Source: Harmothoe impar (Eukaryota > Annelida > Polychaeta > Phyllodocida > Polynoidae). Taken from it: 64,000 nt of DNA. Each line of letters opens with the position of its first letter. The first letter of the stretch is position 1. Below are positions 20,467 through 32,231 of the stretch, piece after piece. A model generated the notes under the pieces. It had not been told where the DNA came from. It saw only the letters and a list, made by a program, of their open reading frames with translations, and searched no databases. The DNA is taken from the NCBI GenBank assembly GCA_947462335.1, contig OX381708.1:4216001-4280000 (forward strand), in the 5' to 3' direction. The translations under genes and the position numbers were made by a program.

Positions 20467-22925
20467 GGAATGCATCAGGAAGAACGCTCTGTGGTTGAGA
20501 CGTTTGGCTAAGACAAAAAGACGCTGTATGAGGTGAAGTGGATCTCCTTTACCTGAACCAGCTCTTATTAGTTTTGGTCTGAAGTTTGTTGGTTTGGAAA
20601 ATGACAGAATGTGTTGTTGTACGATTGATGAAGCCTGTAAAATGTTTGAATACTGCCTTTGTGATGTGTAAGAGGTAGGTATAATGTTAGCACTTCATGA
20701 GCACCATGCCATCCTGAAGAGTTAAATAGATTTCAGTAGCAGGGCATTACATTGAACATGTTTAACATTTTTAGAACTAAAATATGTTCATATATAAACA
20801 ACTCAGGACGTATTTCTATCCAATGTACGTTCACACAATGTAGTCACACAATGTAAGCCAAAAGTATTTGATCTGGTCATCAATTTTGCCAGATGACTAA
20901 GCTATAGTAAACACGTCTGTCCATTTGTATCTTATTTTCACCACAACATCATTATTACAGTGGCAAACCGTGTATGCTTAAACTTGTGATAACGTGCCGC
21001 AGGTCAGATATTACAGAATACTAATCTAATTCACCATGACTTCATTCAACAGGCTGCACACATAGGGACTTACAAATACCAGAAATGACCTAGGTACCTT
21101 TTCTTGTCAGTGCCATGGGAAGTTACCAGAGACTTATTGCCATATATCCAGGTGCACTTCTGATTCCTAGTGGGAATCTGCAATTTGATGCTTGTATGAA
21201 ATCTCAAAAAGGGGACATGTAAATCACAGAATGACGATGACCCCTGGCCATACCACACGACTGTCATGTCAGCTCATGTCAATATGCGCTTTCCTGTGAT
21301 ATGTCAAATCTGAAAGATGTGATTCATGTCGCTTTGCTTTACATCTAACAAGAGTATAGAAATATAACCAATTCATAGCGTCTGGAATACTGCAAAAGTG
21401 GACAAATCAGTCAGAAAAAGAATTATCATGCTATGATATGGAACATTTACTGCATTAAGTTTATGGAAGATGGCTATGTTATTTGTATGTATACTGGTGA
21501 GGTTATCATGAGGTACGCTTGTTCAGGAAGGCATGACAAGCCTTGGGGTGGAGAGTTCTGTAAAGACTATTCAATATGCGTATTATCAAAGGGTACTCAT
21601 AAAAGAACAGTATTCTTTTAATGTTCAACTTTCTTTAGATGTAAGGTTTTCAAGATTTTATATATCCAGATGTTCATATTTGAACAGCTAGACAGAAAGG
21701 ATGAGCCGTGCCAACATCTTTATAATTTGACTTTAGATAAAGCACACAGCTATCCAGTGGAGATCCTTTCTGCTCGGCGGATGCACATATTCAGCTTGCT
21801 GAATTATGGAAAGGTGTAAGGTGGGTTAAGATGTCTTATGTTTTCTGGGACATGTGGATGGTGAGAGACTAGGATATTGCGTTTTATTTATAAATGCCTG
21901 TATTATAGTGTATATATCAAGTGAGTAGTCTACCAGTAAGGTATAGGATGCACTAAGTCTTTAGAAGCTGATGATGGTTGATCTTACTCTTTAAGACACA
22001 AACTAACTTGCTAGTACTGTGTTGATGGATCATACTGGCCCTTCGGCTGTAGCGCCGCAATAACACATGAATCCGAGCACACCAGGATACACAATGTTTG
22101 TCACAAAATATAATGAAGACCTCATGATTTAACAGTGATAAAAACAAAACGAGTAAGTAATTTGCATTTTTTACATGTACCATGAAAAGATCAATTGAAT
22201 AGAAAAATGTATATATTTCTAAAAAGAAAGTGACACGAGAAGACTATGGAACCACCCTTTATTGTTTGATTCAGACTAAGGCTTAATGTACAGATACCAT
22301 TAGCTAGAGACAACAGAGATTTTGTCACCACTGTACAATAAACATCATTACCAGGCTTGCTGTTTCTTTTGTCCGTAAATGATTATTTAAAAAATAGTCT
22401 GGAGATCTCTTAAGTGGAGTAAGAAGTTCAGCCCATAGCCCAGTATACAGAAACATTATTACTTTGATACAAATGTTGTATGTAGATATACCAATAAGAA
22501 GACCACACAATGCACTACAAGATAAGTTTCTGACCCGTATGAAAGATTTGATCAATCCATGGTTATCATTTCTATAAGATAATGTGAACACCTTCACAAA
22601 GTAGTTTTGTTATTAATCGGTCAATATACGTACCTGAAATGAACACATCTTTTCTAAATCACTCAGTTTATTCATGTTCATGATACAGCATGGAAGCGAG
22701 CATCATCTCAGTAACATCTCATCACAGTTTTTCTAAAGCCTGGTGCATAGTGTGGCAATGAATTCTTTTCATATAGAGTGTCACAGAGGTCACATGCATA
22801 AGAAATGGCATGGTATGTTTTGCAGGTCAATGTTAGTTCACACACACCTACATTTACCAGTATATATGCAAGTCTAGTTAATTTGGGGGCAAATAACATA
22901 ATTTAAGCCTGCAATATGATACAGC
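20467..22925. other. Convergent intergenic region, unit 3
   Basis: AT-rich, no recognised gene. Repeat A lies at 22281-22374. A minus-strand AATAAA (TTTATT on +, 22667-22672) lies about 255 bp past the DUF6314 stop and is its best poly(A) signal. Bases 22630-22925 are flank that is missing from units 1 and 2. Confidence 0.55.
22667..22672 (-). terminator. Candidate poly(A) signal of DUF6314-like gene, unit 3
   Basis: AATAAA on the minus strand, about 255 bp after the stop codon at 22926. The matching signal in unit 6 is at 47983-47988. Position fits a short 3' UTR, but cleavage sites cannot be seen. Confidence 0.4.
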
Positions 22926-23762
22926 CTAGGATAGCTTCTTCACATAGTTTGTCTCAATAGAGAAGGACTTGTGAGGTCCTGTGACCATCCAGCAGATAGA
23001 GAACACAGCCTGGTCCTGTATAGAGAACTCTCCCTCGTACACGTCAGGGTCACAGTAATGGGTGCACTGAGAGCGCACTGCGCCCAGCTCCCCCTGGCCA
23101 CCCTCGTCTACGTCTGGGAACCTCAGGTCATGGAAGTGCTGCCCGGGGCTGAAGCAGCAGCTGAGGGGGCTGCCCGGCACTGTGTACGGATCCAGCACCG
23201 CTGCTGACCGGTCCTTAGCGCTGCAGTGGTACACACTGATCTCCGTAGCCAGCGGTCGGTCAGCGCCTGCCCCTGGGAAGCAGTAGAGGTACTGGCGGTT
23301 AACGAGTGTTGCGGGGCTCAGGTCTGACTCGTGGTTGTTCAACATGCCCTGTTCTCGGTACAACAAAGATGGCTGCTTCACCTGCTGCTGTTGTTGCCTG
23401 CTGGGCGACTCCCTCAATGATGCACTGCCCTCCTCTGATGCCTGCCTCTTACGCACCCCTGCCGGACTGGTCCATTCAGCCTCACCACCCTCCTCTGATG
23501 TCTCCCTCTTACGCACCCCTGCCGGACTGGTCCATTCAGCCTCACCACCCTCCTCTGATGTCTCCCTCTTACGCACCCCTGCCGGACTGGTCCGATCAGG
23601 CTCGGGGGTGTCAGGAGTGCAGACCCAGGGGGTGAAGGAGGCCTGCCCGCTGCTGATGGAGGCCAGGAGGCGGTGTGGGGGCTGCAGCGTGCGCACCTGT
23701 CGCTTGAACGTCCACAGGCCGTGGAAGTACGCCCACAGCCTGCCCCCCGCCATGCTCTCCAT
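22926..23762 (-). CDS. DUF6314-like protein, 278 aa, intact
   Basis: Single coding exon entered through the acceptor CTTTCAG directly before C-ATG on the minus strand, so a 5' noncoding exon is likely upstream. Motifs in order fit the DUF6314 family: F13-H-G-L-W17-T-F-x-R, G-Q-A-S-F-T-P (39-45), L-L-Y-R-E-Q-G, R-Q-Y-L-Y, F-H-D-L-R-F, H235-x-C237-x-P239-D240-x-Y242, and G262-P-x-K265 close to the end. The family has no established function; conserved His, Cys and Asp suggest a ligand site in a small beta-rich fold (inference). Residues 58-112, between the second and third motifs, are an inserted low-complexity segment of three 20-residue repeats (TSPAGVRKRETSEEGGEAEW), followed by a five-Gln tract. 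No signal peptide or membrane segment is visible. It is convergent with ASB copy 3. Confidence 0.75.
   Translation of the reverse strand: MESMAGGRLWAYFHGLWTFKRQVRTLQPPHRLLASISSGQASFTPWVCTPDTPEPDRTSPAGVRKRETSEEGGEAEWTSPAGVRKRETSEEGGEAEWTSPAGVRKRQASEEGSASLRESPSRQQQQQVKQPSLLYREQGMLNNHESDLSPATLVNRQYLYCFPGAGADRPLATEISVYHCSAKDRSAAVLDPYTVPGSPLSCCFSPGQHFHDLRFPDVDEGGQGELGAVRSQCTHYCDPDVYEGEFSIQDQAVFSICWMVTGPHKSFSIETNYVKKLS
23427..23591 (-). repeat. In-frame 60-bp coding minisatellite in DUF6314-like gene (about 3 units)
   Basis: Three 60-bp units in the coding strand encode the 20-residue repeat rich in Glu, Ser, Arg and Gly. The period is a multiple of three, so unit gain or loss keeps the frame. Other copies have three units (31494, 40627 side copies), two (48242) or one (58352). 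Confidence 0.9.
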
Positions 23763-24726
23763 GCTGAAAGGTACAAAGCAATGTATATGTTTGTGTGGTT
23801 TGTTTTAGCAATATTTGACATTTTAAGGGAGTGTTCAGGCAAGCCAAAACAAAGGGAAAGTTTCCATAATGTTTAGCTGTACACACCTAACCAAATTTAG
23901 GGCATTGGGCATGGCAAAATCGCCAAGGTGGGTCAACTCATGACTAAGATTCTTTGCTTTGCTTTTTGGCTGTAGTTTAATCATCATTGAGATAGGTCAA
24001 TACAATTGATACATTAATACAAATGAGGGTAAAACACATTCAAGCATTATATGCAGCCCTTTAAGGGTTAATAAAATCCATTATAGTTGTTGCCTTCATT
24101 GTCTGTCTCTCTAATTTTGTCACATTACTGACTGGGGGGTAGATGTTTGACAATGTATCTATAGACGTGAAAGTAATCATGGTAGTGGCTACTCCGTCAT
24201 GTGGATACCCATGGTATTAGTGCTGCCCCCTCCCCTGGACCGTGCCAGCCCCACAAAGGGTGTGACTATTTCTTGACAACAAGGGGGGCCCATGTATCCT
24301 AACAACAGGGTGTAGTGCATTAGTTAATGCACTATGCAGCCCTTAAGAGGTTAAAGCAGCACTATCAACTACACTAGATGTGGTTGTGTAAGGTGTTGAC
24401 TACCTGCTTAATGTACATTTACCATTAGTTAGAGACAGAAGAGATTTTGTTACCACTGTACAATGAACACCATTACCAAGCTTGCTGTTCATTTTGTCTT
24501 TACTTTATGATACTATGCTGGATGAACAATGTAAAGACATGTTCTGCTCCAGGTGAGATTGTGGTGCCATCTAGAGGGATAGAGCCCAGATAGAGCAGTG
24601 AGACTGTGGTGGGGGATATGCTTGCATTGGTGCAGCACGCTCTGCTTAAACGGTTAACTTGTTGTTAAATGACCACTCCCTGAATTTATCAAATTGGATG
24701 AAATAAAAATAAAAACATGTTTCTTA

Positions 24727-25283
24727 CAGAACTGTCATTTGCTCAGCTGTTTACCAAGGGATTTTCAAAATTCAAAGTTCCATGAGAAGAGGAGATACGG
24801 GGCTACAATGGCAGATGCAGCCACAGTATCTAAAGGTGATAATAAATCCGGAGAGGCGCAAATACGCAAATTTTCGGCACTCGGAAGTTGGAACAAAATG
24901 TTAAAAATCATGTCTGAGAAAACTATCATTTCCTCAGCTGTTTACCAGCCGATTTTCGAAATTCAAAGTTTCCTGGAAAGAGAAGATTCAGAGCTACAAG
25001 TGCATATGCAGCCACAGCGCCTAGAGGTGATGATAGGGCCGGGGCAAGCGTAGAAACGCAAATTTTGCGGCACTCGGAAATTGTGAAAAAGTTGTTAAAA
25101 TCATTTCTGAGAAAAGTTTCATTTCCTCAGCTGTTTACCAACCGATTTTCGAAATTCAAAGTTTCCTGGAAAGAGGAGATTCAGGACTACAACCCCCAAT
25201 GCAGCAACAGTGTCCACAGGCCATGACAAGGCCGGCGCGGACGACGATACGCAAATTTTCGGCACTCGGAAATTGTGAAAAAA
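24727..25283. repeat. Three tandem 192-bp units
   Basis: Same block, in the variant form shared by units 4-6 (AGAAGAGGAGATACGG rather than AAAAGAGCAGATACGG in the first unit). One frame is open for 119 codons here. Confidence 0.85.
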
Positions 25284-26093
25284 GCTCTAATGTAGGCTAG
25301 AGAAGGCATCCATCTATCCTGGCAGATTACAGCAGCCAAAGACAAAGTGCTGTGACTTACTGTTAGCTAGGAGTGGTGTGTGAAGAGGGGCAAGTGTGTT
25401 TTTGGTTGTTTGTTGCTGTGGGAGATGATGAGAAGACTGTGGCCAAGTTTGGTGTGGGGTGAGGGTCATGAGAAGACTGTGGCCAAGTTTGGTGTGGGGG
25501 GTGAGTGAGTGCATAATTAGGGAAAGAATCAGTCTGCAGTGAATACCAAATGAGTTCTGAGTGGTCTAAATAATTTGGTGTTTTTTTGTGAAATTATGTT
25601 AGAGATGACAAAGGAGCCAGAATCAATTATCATCATCATGAGAGACCTATATAAGCATTGCTGTTTGTTGTGAAAGAATTCTTTGGGGGGCCATTTGGGT
25701 TGGGTCAGAAATTAAATGATTCAATTCCAAGATGGCTGACCATGCAGGTTTGTTGACATGATTCTGTGACCAGCATACTATTATGTAGGTGGATGGGTGG
25801 ATGTTGATTAGGAAAGATTTAATAATATGACCTCTGTCTATTGTTAGTGTGAGAGGTTGCTAGTCTTTCTTGATCTTGATGTAAAAGTACAGATAAAACA
25901 TGTCTTGTTCAAAAAAGGCCTTTGGCTTTTCAGACCAAATTTTTTCAAGATCACTGTTATGTATTATGTCATGTTACACAAGTCGTGGCCAGGTTCCCCA
26001 TGACCCCAGTGACAGCTTGATCACTTTTTTGGTTCATAGTATAAAAAGAACTTATCCTAGTGGAAAACCCATTTGAAGCTATTTCCTTTACAG

Positions 26094-26465
26094 GTGTCTT
26101 CCAGCCTGAACTCAAGCGCTGGTGTGACAAGCAACTCGTCTTGATCCATAACCGGTGTGTGGAGGGAGGGGATGGTTGCCTCTTGTGGACGGGGGCAGCA
26201 AGCGGCAAAGGTAAAGACAATAGATACGGCATGAAGGCTGTTACTAAAGTAGAGCTAGGCCTGAAAAACAAGCCAATGTCGGTCCACAGACTGGTCTACA
26301 TGTTGAAGCACTACGAACCGAGTTTCCTATCTCTGCCATACCACGTTGTGCGCGGAAAGCAACCACCTCACCCTTGAGACCCCGAATATGAATGCCGAAC
26401 GGCGGACCTGCAATCTGATGCGTCACTGTACAAAGGCTCACAACCCATTTTGCCTGTTACCATAA
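26094..26465 (+). pseudogene. I-PpoI-like His-Me finger endonuclease exon (zinc-loop), frameshifted relic
   Basis: A 372-bp exon-like segment follows a good acceptor (TTTCCTTTACAG). The first frame reads R-W-C-D-x-Q, then C-L-L-W-T-G-A and H-R-L-V-Y-M-L-K-H-Y-E, and then an early stop at 26375-26377. Dropping one base at about 26318 continues the homology in the next frame as S-Y-L-C-H-x3-C-x4-H-L-x-L-E, N-A-E-R-R-T-C, C-x-K-A-H-x3-C-L-L, ending at 26465. This matches the zinc-binding loop of I-PpoI-type endonucleases. Zn ligands C100, C105, H110, C125, C132, H134 and C138 and the metal ligand N119 all have counterparts, but catalytic H98 is Tyr. It is therefore both out of frame and catalytically dead. 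Such domains are spread by mobile elements or as host exons. Confidence 0.75.
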
Positions 26466-26600
26466 CAGTGCAAATGGTAGTGAATCCAACTCATATATTC
26501 TAGATTAAGGTGTTCTTTCGGTGTTCGTGTTTGATATTTACATGTCGATGGGACTTGGGAAAGTATAGTCAGAAGGTGAAGTGATTCAAGCTGGGCCGCT

Positions 26601-26802
26601 TCCTTGTCTGAGGCCAGGTAATCCCTGCTGCTAGGCCGGGTCCCCGTCTGACGTCCAGGATAAGCCTGCCGCTAACGTGCATTCTTGTCTGATGTCCAGG
26701 GAAACCCTGCCGCTAACGTGCGTCCTTGCTTGACACCCAAGTGAACCCTCCCCCTAGTGTATCCTTGTCCGACGTCCAGGGAAACCCTGCCATTAACGTG
26801 CG
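26601..26802. repeat. 40-bp minisatellite, 5 units
   Basis: Five imperfect units of TCCTTGTCTGACGTCCAGG followed by GAAACCCTGCCGCTAACGTGCG. The third unit (ATGTCCAGGG at 26692) is the sequence found at the right side of the endonuclease-exon deletions in units 1-3. Confidence 0.85.
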
Positions 26803-26830
26803 CTAAAGGCTATTCCTGTATTTGGACCTC

Positions 26831-26838
26831 TATAAAAG
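26831..26838 (+). promoter_or_regulatory. TATA box upstream of ASB copy 4
   Basis: TATAAAAG, 715 bp before the ATG. Confidence 0.45.
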
Positions 26839-27536
26839 ACGGACACTAGGCCTTTACTTGGACTTGAAGTGGATACCCTTATTAAAACCTAATGAAAGCT
26901 GATTCCTGCACTTGATCCTGATGTTGATACTCTTAAAAACAACTCAGCAAAGGTCAATACTACACTTCAGCAAGCATCAAGACAAGCAGCAGCCTGTAAT
27001 AATAATTAACTCTTTGAGGCTATAAGACAACCTGACGGTTCACCCAGACCTCGTGCTCGGCAAAATCAAAGTGTCGGAAAAGAGCCGTTCACACCTCCAT
27101 GGGATGTAATATCGGACACGTTTGATTTAATTGCGCTGTTGTTTACGATTGGATTGGCCCAGAGCCGTCGAGTGGCTAGCTCCACTCCTTCTATCAGAAA
27201 AAATAGAAAAACCAAAAAAATGGCCAAGCCCTTTGGGACTTTGGCCTATGCAGCAGAGATTTGACTGTTTTCCTAGGTTCCGGCGGGATGAAAACTCGGT
27301 CCCGACCCAGCTTCCGGAGGCGTGGAGCATATAGCTAGGAGCCGAAAGAGACCCCGGCCGGAAATCTTTCCGGTTTTACTATTCCCGGAGGTCCCCGAAA
27401 GTTAGTTGACGGACACAGGTGTAGAGAAACACATTCTTAACCGCGATTTTTGTCAGTGAATGAAATTTTGTTTTGCAGAATGAAAGAATGAGTGCATCTG
27501 AAGTTTGTTGTAACCTTTGTGTACGTCTATTTGTAG

Positions 27537-28972
27537 GTGGCCAAGATGTCGGCCTACGACGAGGCCTACCTGGAGGGTGACCTTGAGGCGGAGGAGACGC
27601 TGGAGGAGAGCCTGTTTGAGGTCATCTTTAGGAACGACCTGGAGCGGCCACGTTGCTGGTGACACAGAGTGACGTGGACGTGAGTCGGCCTAACGGGCGT
27701 GGTAAGACCATGCTGGGGCTGGCCGTGGAACACGAGCACGTGCCCATGGTGCGGATGTTGATGGAGAACGGGGCAGACATCAACCAGCCCAGTTTCTGCA
27801 GCAACGACTACAGCTTCCAGACCCCCGTGGTGACGGCCGCCCGCATCCAGCACGAGGAGCTGCTCACCATGTTCCTCACCCAGAAGTGTGAGCTGGACCG
27901 GGGGGCCGGCAAGGACGGCAAGTCGGCCCTCCAGTGGGCCGCCAGTCACGGTAACCTGGGCATGATGAAGGTGCTGTACGCGGCCGGGGCCGACGTCAAC
28001 TGGACCGGTCCCTTCTGCAACACGGCCCTGCACTACGCCACTATAGCCGACAAGCCCGACATCGTCCAGTGGTTGCTGGAGAAGGGGGCGGAGGTGACGG
28101 TGAACGGGGAGGGGCGGTCTGCACTGCACATCGCGTGTGTCAAGGGCTACTCTGACATCATGAAGCAGCTGCTGCTTGCACGCTGCGAGGTGGACAGCTA
28201 CGACTCGTTCGGCTTCAGCCCGTTCAGCCTGGCCTGTCTGCGCGGCCACCTGGACATGGTGCGGGACCTGATGCAGCACGCCCGGCCCGGCACCAAGTAC
28301 AACATGGAGGACGCCCTGCACCGCGCCGCCGAGTGCGGCCATCTCGAGGTGCTCGAGTTCCTCATCCACAAAGGGGCCGACGTCAACTCTGTCAACAGCA
28401 GCGGGGAGTCGGCCTTGTCCATCGCGGCGCGCGGCCAGCCTGTGTCGGTCAAGCTGCTGCTAGAGAACAAGGCGGTGATCAACGTGGTGGACAAACGGGG
28501 CTACAGCCCCTTACAACACGCCATCCTGCGGGAGCAGATCGACGTGGCCGTGTGCCTCATCAAGCACGGCTCCAACCTGCACACCACCTCCTCCCTCATA
28601 GACTCTCCCCTACAGAGCGGCTACTCCACCTCCAACCCCCTGCTCATCAAGTGCCTCATCGACGCCGGCGTCACCCTCAGCACAGAGAAGTGGTTCACCG
28701 TCTACGCCTGTCAGACCAAGCTGCGGGAGCTGGACTTTCAGTACAACTCCCTGCGCTACCGCCACACCATCGACGCCCAGCGCGACGTGTGGCAGTGGGT
28801 GATGGGTAAGATCGGCAAGCCCCGCTCCCTGCTCGAGTCCTGCCGCACCGCCGCCCGCACCCAGCTCGTCACCTCCTCGGGCGGCAGGAGCATCCTGGCC
28901 AACATAGACCAACTCCCCCTGCCTACTGCCCTCAAGAAATATCTTGCCCTCGAGGATTATTTCCGGATCTGA
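27537..28972 (+). pseudogene. ASB copy 4, single-base frameshift
   Basis: The exon is full length and otherwise intact, but one G is missing from the GGAGG at 27641-27645 (others read CTGGAGGCGGCC, here CTGGAGCGGCC). From the ATG at 27546 the frame ends after 38 codons at TGA 27660-27662. Downstream the correct frame is open to the usual stop at 28970-28972, with all ankyrin repeats and the SOCS box unchanged. No ATG in that frame lies close to the break (the next is M57 of the intact protein, at about 27710), so a shortened protein missing the first ankyrin region is conceivable. A single-base assembly or sequencing error is a real alternative because nothing else has decayed. Confidence 0.75.
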
Positions 28973-31493
28973 GGAATGCATCAGGAAGAACGCTCTGTGG
29001 TTGAGACGTTTGGCTAAGACAAAAAGACGCTGTATGAGGTGAAGTGGATCTCCTTTACCTGAAACAGCTCTTATTAGTTTTGGTCTGAAGTTTGTTGGTT
29101 TGGAAAATGACAGAATGTGTTGTTGTACGATTGATGAAGCCTGTAAAATGTTTGAATACTGCCTTTGTGATGTGTAAGAGGTAGGTATAATGTTAGCACT
29201 TCATGAGCACCATGCCATCCTGAAGAGTTAAATAGATTTCAGTAGCAGGGCATTACATTGAACATGTTTAACATTTTTAGAACTAAAATATGTTCATATA
29301 TAAACAACTCAGGACGTATTTCTATCCAATGTACGTTCACACAATGTAGTCACACAATGTAAGCCAAAAGTATTTGATCTGGTCATCAATTTTGCCAGAT
29401 GACTAAGCTATAGTAAACACGTCTGTCCATTTGTATCTTATTTTCACCACAACATCATTATTACAGTGACAAACCGTGTATGCTTAAACTTGTAATAACG
29501 TGCCGCAGGTCAGATATTACAGAATACTTTGTGCATGTCATCTAATTCACTATGACTTCATTCAACAGGCTGCACACATAGGGACTTACAAATACCAGAA
29601 ATGACCTGGGTACCTTTTCTTGTCAGTGCCATGGGAAGTTACCAGAGACTTATTGCCATATATCCAGGTGCACTTCTGATTCCTAGTGGGAATCTGCAAT
29701 TCGATGCTTGTATGAAATCTCAAAAAAGGGACATGTAAATCACAGGATGACGATGACCCCTGGCCATACCACACGACTGTCATGTCCGCTCATGTCAATA
29801 TGCGCTTTCCTGTGATATGTCAAATCTGAAAGATGTGATTCATGTCGCTTTGCTTTACATCTAACAAGAGTATAGAAATATAACCAATTCATAGCATCTA
29901 GAATACTGCAAAAGTGGACAAATCAGTCAGAAAAAGAATTATCATGCTATGATATGGAACATTTACTGCATTAAGTTTATGGAAGATGGCTATGTTATTT
30001 GTATGTATACTGGTGAGGTTATCATGAGGTACGCTTGTTCAGGAAGGCATGACAAGCCTTGGGGTGGAGAGTTCTGTAAAGACTATTCAATATGCGTATT
30101 ATCAAAGGGTACTCATAAAAGAACAGTATTCATTGAATGTTCAACTTTCTTTAGATGTAAGGTTTTCAAGATTTAATATGTCTGGATGTTCCTTTGTTCA
30201 TATTTGAGCAGCTAGACAGAAAGGATGAGCCGTGCCAACATCTTTATAATTTGACTTTAGAAAAAGTAAACAGCCATCCAGTGGAGATCCTTTCTGCCTG
30301 GCGGATGCACATATTCAGCTTGCTGAATTATGATAAGGTGTAAGGTGGGTGAAGATGTCTTATGTTTTCTGGGATATGTGGATGGTGAGAGACTAGGATA
30401 TTGAGTTTTATTTATAAATACCTGTATTATAGTGTATATATCATGTGAGTAGTCTACCAGTAAGGTATAGGATGCACTAAGTCTTTAGAAGCTGATGACA
30501 GTTGATCTTACTCTTTAAGACACAGACTAACTTGCTAGTGCTGTGTTGATGGATCATACTGGCCCTTCGGCTGTAGCGCCGCAATAACACATGAATCAGA
30601 GCATACCAGGATACACAATGTTTGTCACATAATATAATGAAGACCTCATGATTTAACAGTGATAAAAACAAAACGAGTAAGTGAAATCATGAAAAGATCA
30701 ATTGAATAGAAAAATATATATATATATTTCTAAAAAGAAAGTGACACGAGAAGACTATGGAACCACCCTTTATTGTTTGATTCAGACTAAGGCTTAATGT
30801 ACAGATACCATTAGCTAGAGACAGCAGAGATTTTGTTACCACTGTACAATAAACATCATTACCAGGTTTGCTGTTTCTTTTGTCCGTAAATTATTATTTA
30901 AAAAATAGTATGGAGATCTCTTAAGTGGAGTAAGAAGTTCACCCCATAGCCCAGTATACAGAAACATTATTACTTTGATACAAATGTTGTATGTAGATAT
31001 ACCAATAAGAAGACCACACAATGCACTACAAGATAAGTTTCTGATCCGTATGAAAGATTTGATCAATCCATGGTTATTATTTCTATAATATATTTTGAAC
31101 ATCTTCACAAGGTGATTTTGGTATTATATTCAAGTAGTTCTGTTATTGATCAGTCAATATATGTACCTGAAATGAACACATCTTTTCTAAATCACTCAGT
31201 TTATTCATATATTTGATACAGTATGGAAGCGACCATCATCTCAGTAACATCTCATCACATTTTTTCTAAAGCCTGGTGCATAGTGTGGCAATGAATTCTT
31301 TTCATATATAGTGTATATTATAGACATGAGATGTGTTAAATATCACTATAAGTTATCGAATAATACACAGTGGAATGTAATATAAATTGGTCTGTTCAAG
31401 CGATACTGATGGCCCCCGATTCAATATGACAAAGCCACACCAAAAAAGATAAGTTTTGAAAAAATGATTGGAGTGAGCAAAAATCTTGTTTTC
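28973..31493. other. Convergent intergenic region, unit 4
   Basis: No recognised gene. Repeat A is at 30792-30885. A TATATATATA run lies near 30714-30726. The last part (about 31300-31545) is DUF6314 3' flank also present in unit 7, joined by a deletion to the middle of the DUF6314 gene. Confidence 0.5.
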
Positions 31494-32231
31494 CTACAAA
31501 TAAATTTCATGAGTTAACATAGGTGATTCCATCTGGCAAGAAAGTATTGCGCCCAGCTCCACGTGGCTACCCTCGTCTACGTCTGGGAGCCTCAGGTCAT
31601 GGAAGTGCTGCCCGGGGCTGAAGCAGCAGCTGAGGGGGCTGCCCGGCACTTTGTACGGATCCAGCACCGCTGCTGACCGGTCCTTAGCGCTGCAGTGGTA
31701 CACGCTGATCTCCGTAGCCAGCGACTGGTCAGCGCCTGCCCCTGGGAAGCAGTAGAGGTACTGGCGGTTAACGAGTGTTGCGGGGCTCAGGTCTGACTCG
31801 TGGTTGTTCAACATGCCCTGTTCTCGGTACAACAAAGATGGCTGCTTCACCTGCTGCTGTTGTTGCCTGCTGGGCGACTCCCTCACTGATGCACCGCCCT
31901 CCTCTGATGTCTGCCTCTTACACACCCCTGCCGGACTGGTCCATTCAGCCTCACCACCCTCCTCTGATGTCTCCCTCTTACGCACCCCTGCCGGACTGGT
32001 CCATTCAGCCTCACCACCCTCCTCTGACGCCTGCCTCCTACGCACCCCTGCCGGACTGGTCCGATCAGGCTCGGGGGTGTCAGGAGTGCAGACCCAGGGG
32101 GTGAAGGAGGCCTGCCCGCTGCTGATGGAGGCCAGGAGGCGGTGTGGGGGCTGCAGCGTGCACACCTGTCGCTTGAACGTCCACAGGCCGTGGAAGTACG
32201 CCCACAGCCTGCCCCCCGCCATGCTCTCCAT
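31494..32231 (-). pseudogene. DUF6314-like gene, C-terminally deleted (unit 4)
   Basis: The first 227 or so codons match the intact protein, with three copies of the 20-residue repeat. At 31545-31547 the gene is fused to its own 3' flank: compared with unit 7, 639 bp (equivalent to 57866-58504) are gone and three bases are filled in. The lost part encodes the final 49 residues, including H-x-C-x-P-D-x-Y and G-P-x-K, the best conserved block of the family. The ORF runs on for 18 unrelated residues to 31494. A 245-residue product could be made but would lack the core of the domain. Confidence 0.8.
31913..32060 (-). repeat. In-frame 60-bp coding minisatellite (about 3 units)
   Basis: Three 60-bp units in the truncated DUF6314 copy of unit 4, encoding TSPAGV(R/C)KR(Q/E)(A/T)SEEGG. 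The same array recurs at about 40309-40456 in unit 5. Confidence 0.85.

Larger units (their letters stand above)
23763..27545 (+). other. Intergenic and leader region upstream of ASB copy 4
   Basis: This is the fuller version of the region: repeat B at 24406-24498 (AATAAA changed to AATGAA), the 192-bp block, 40-bp words with a short 6-base G-run near 25496, a complete endonuclease-exon relic (26094-26465), five minisatellite units (26601-26802), a TATA box at 26831 and the hairpin block (about 27151-27374). A 60-bp stretch near 23940-24015 is absent from units 1-3. Confidence 0.7.

Noticed and set aside
22708..22899. 63-codon minus ORF downstream of the DUF6314 stop
   Set aside because: Lies in 3' flank, no recognisable motif, not preserved in units 4, 5 and 7.
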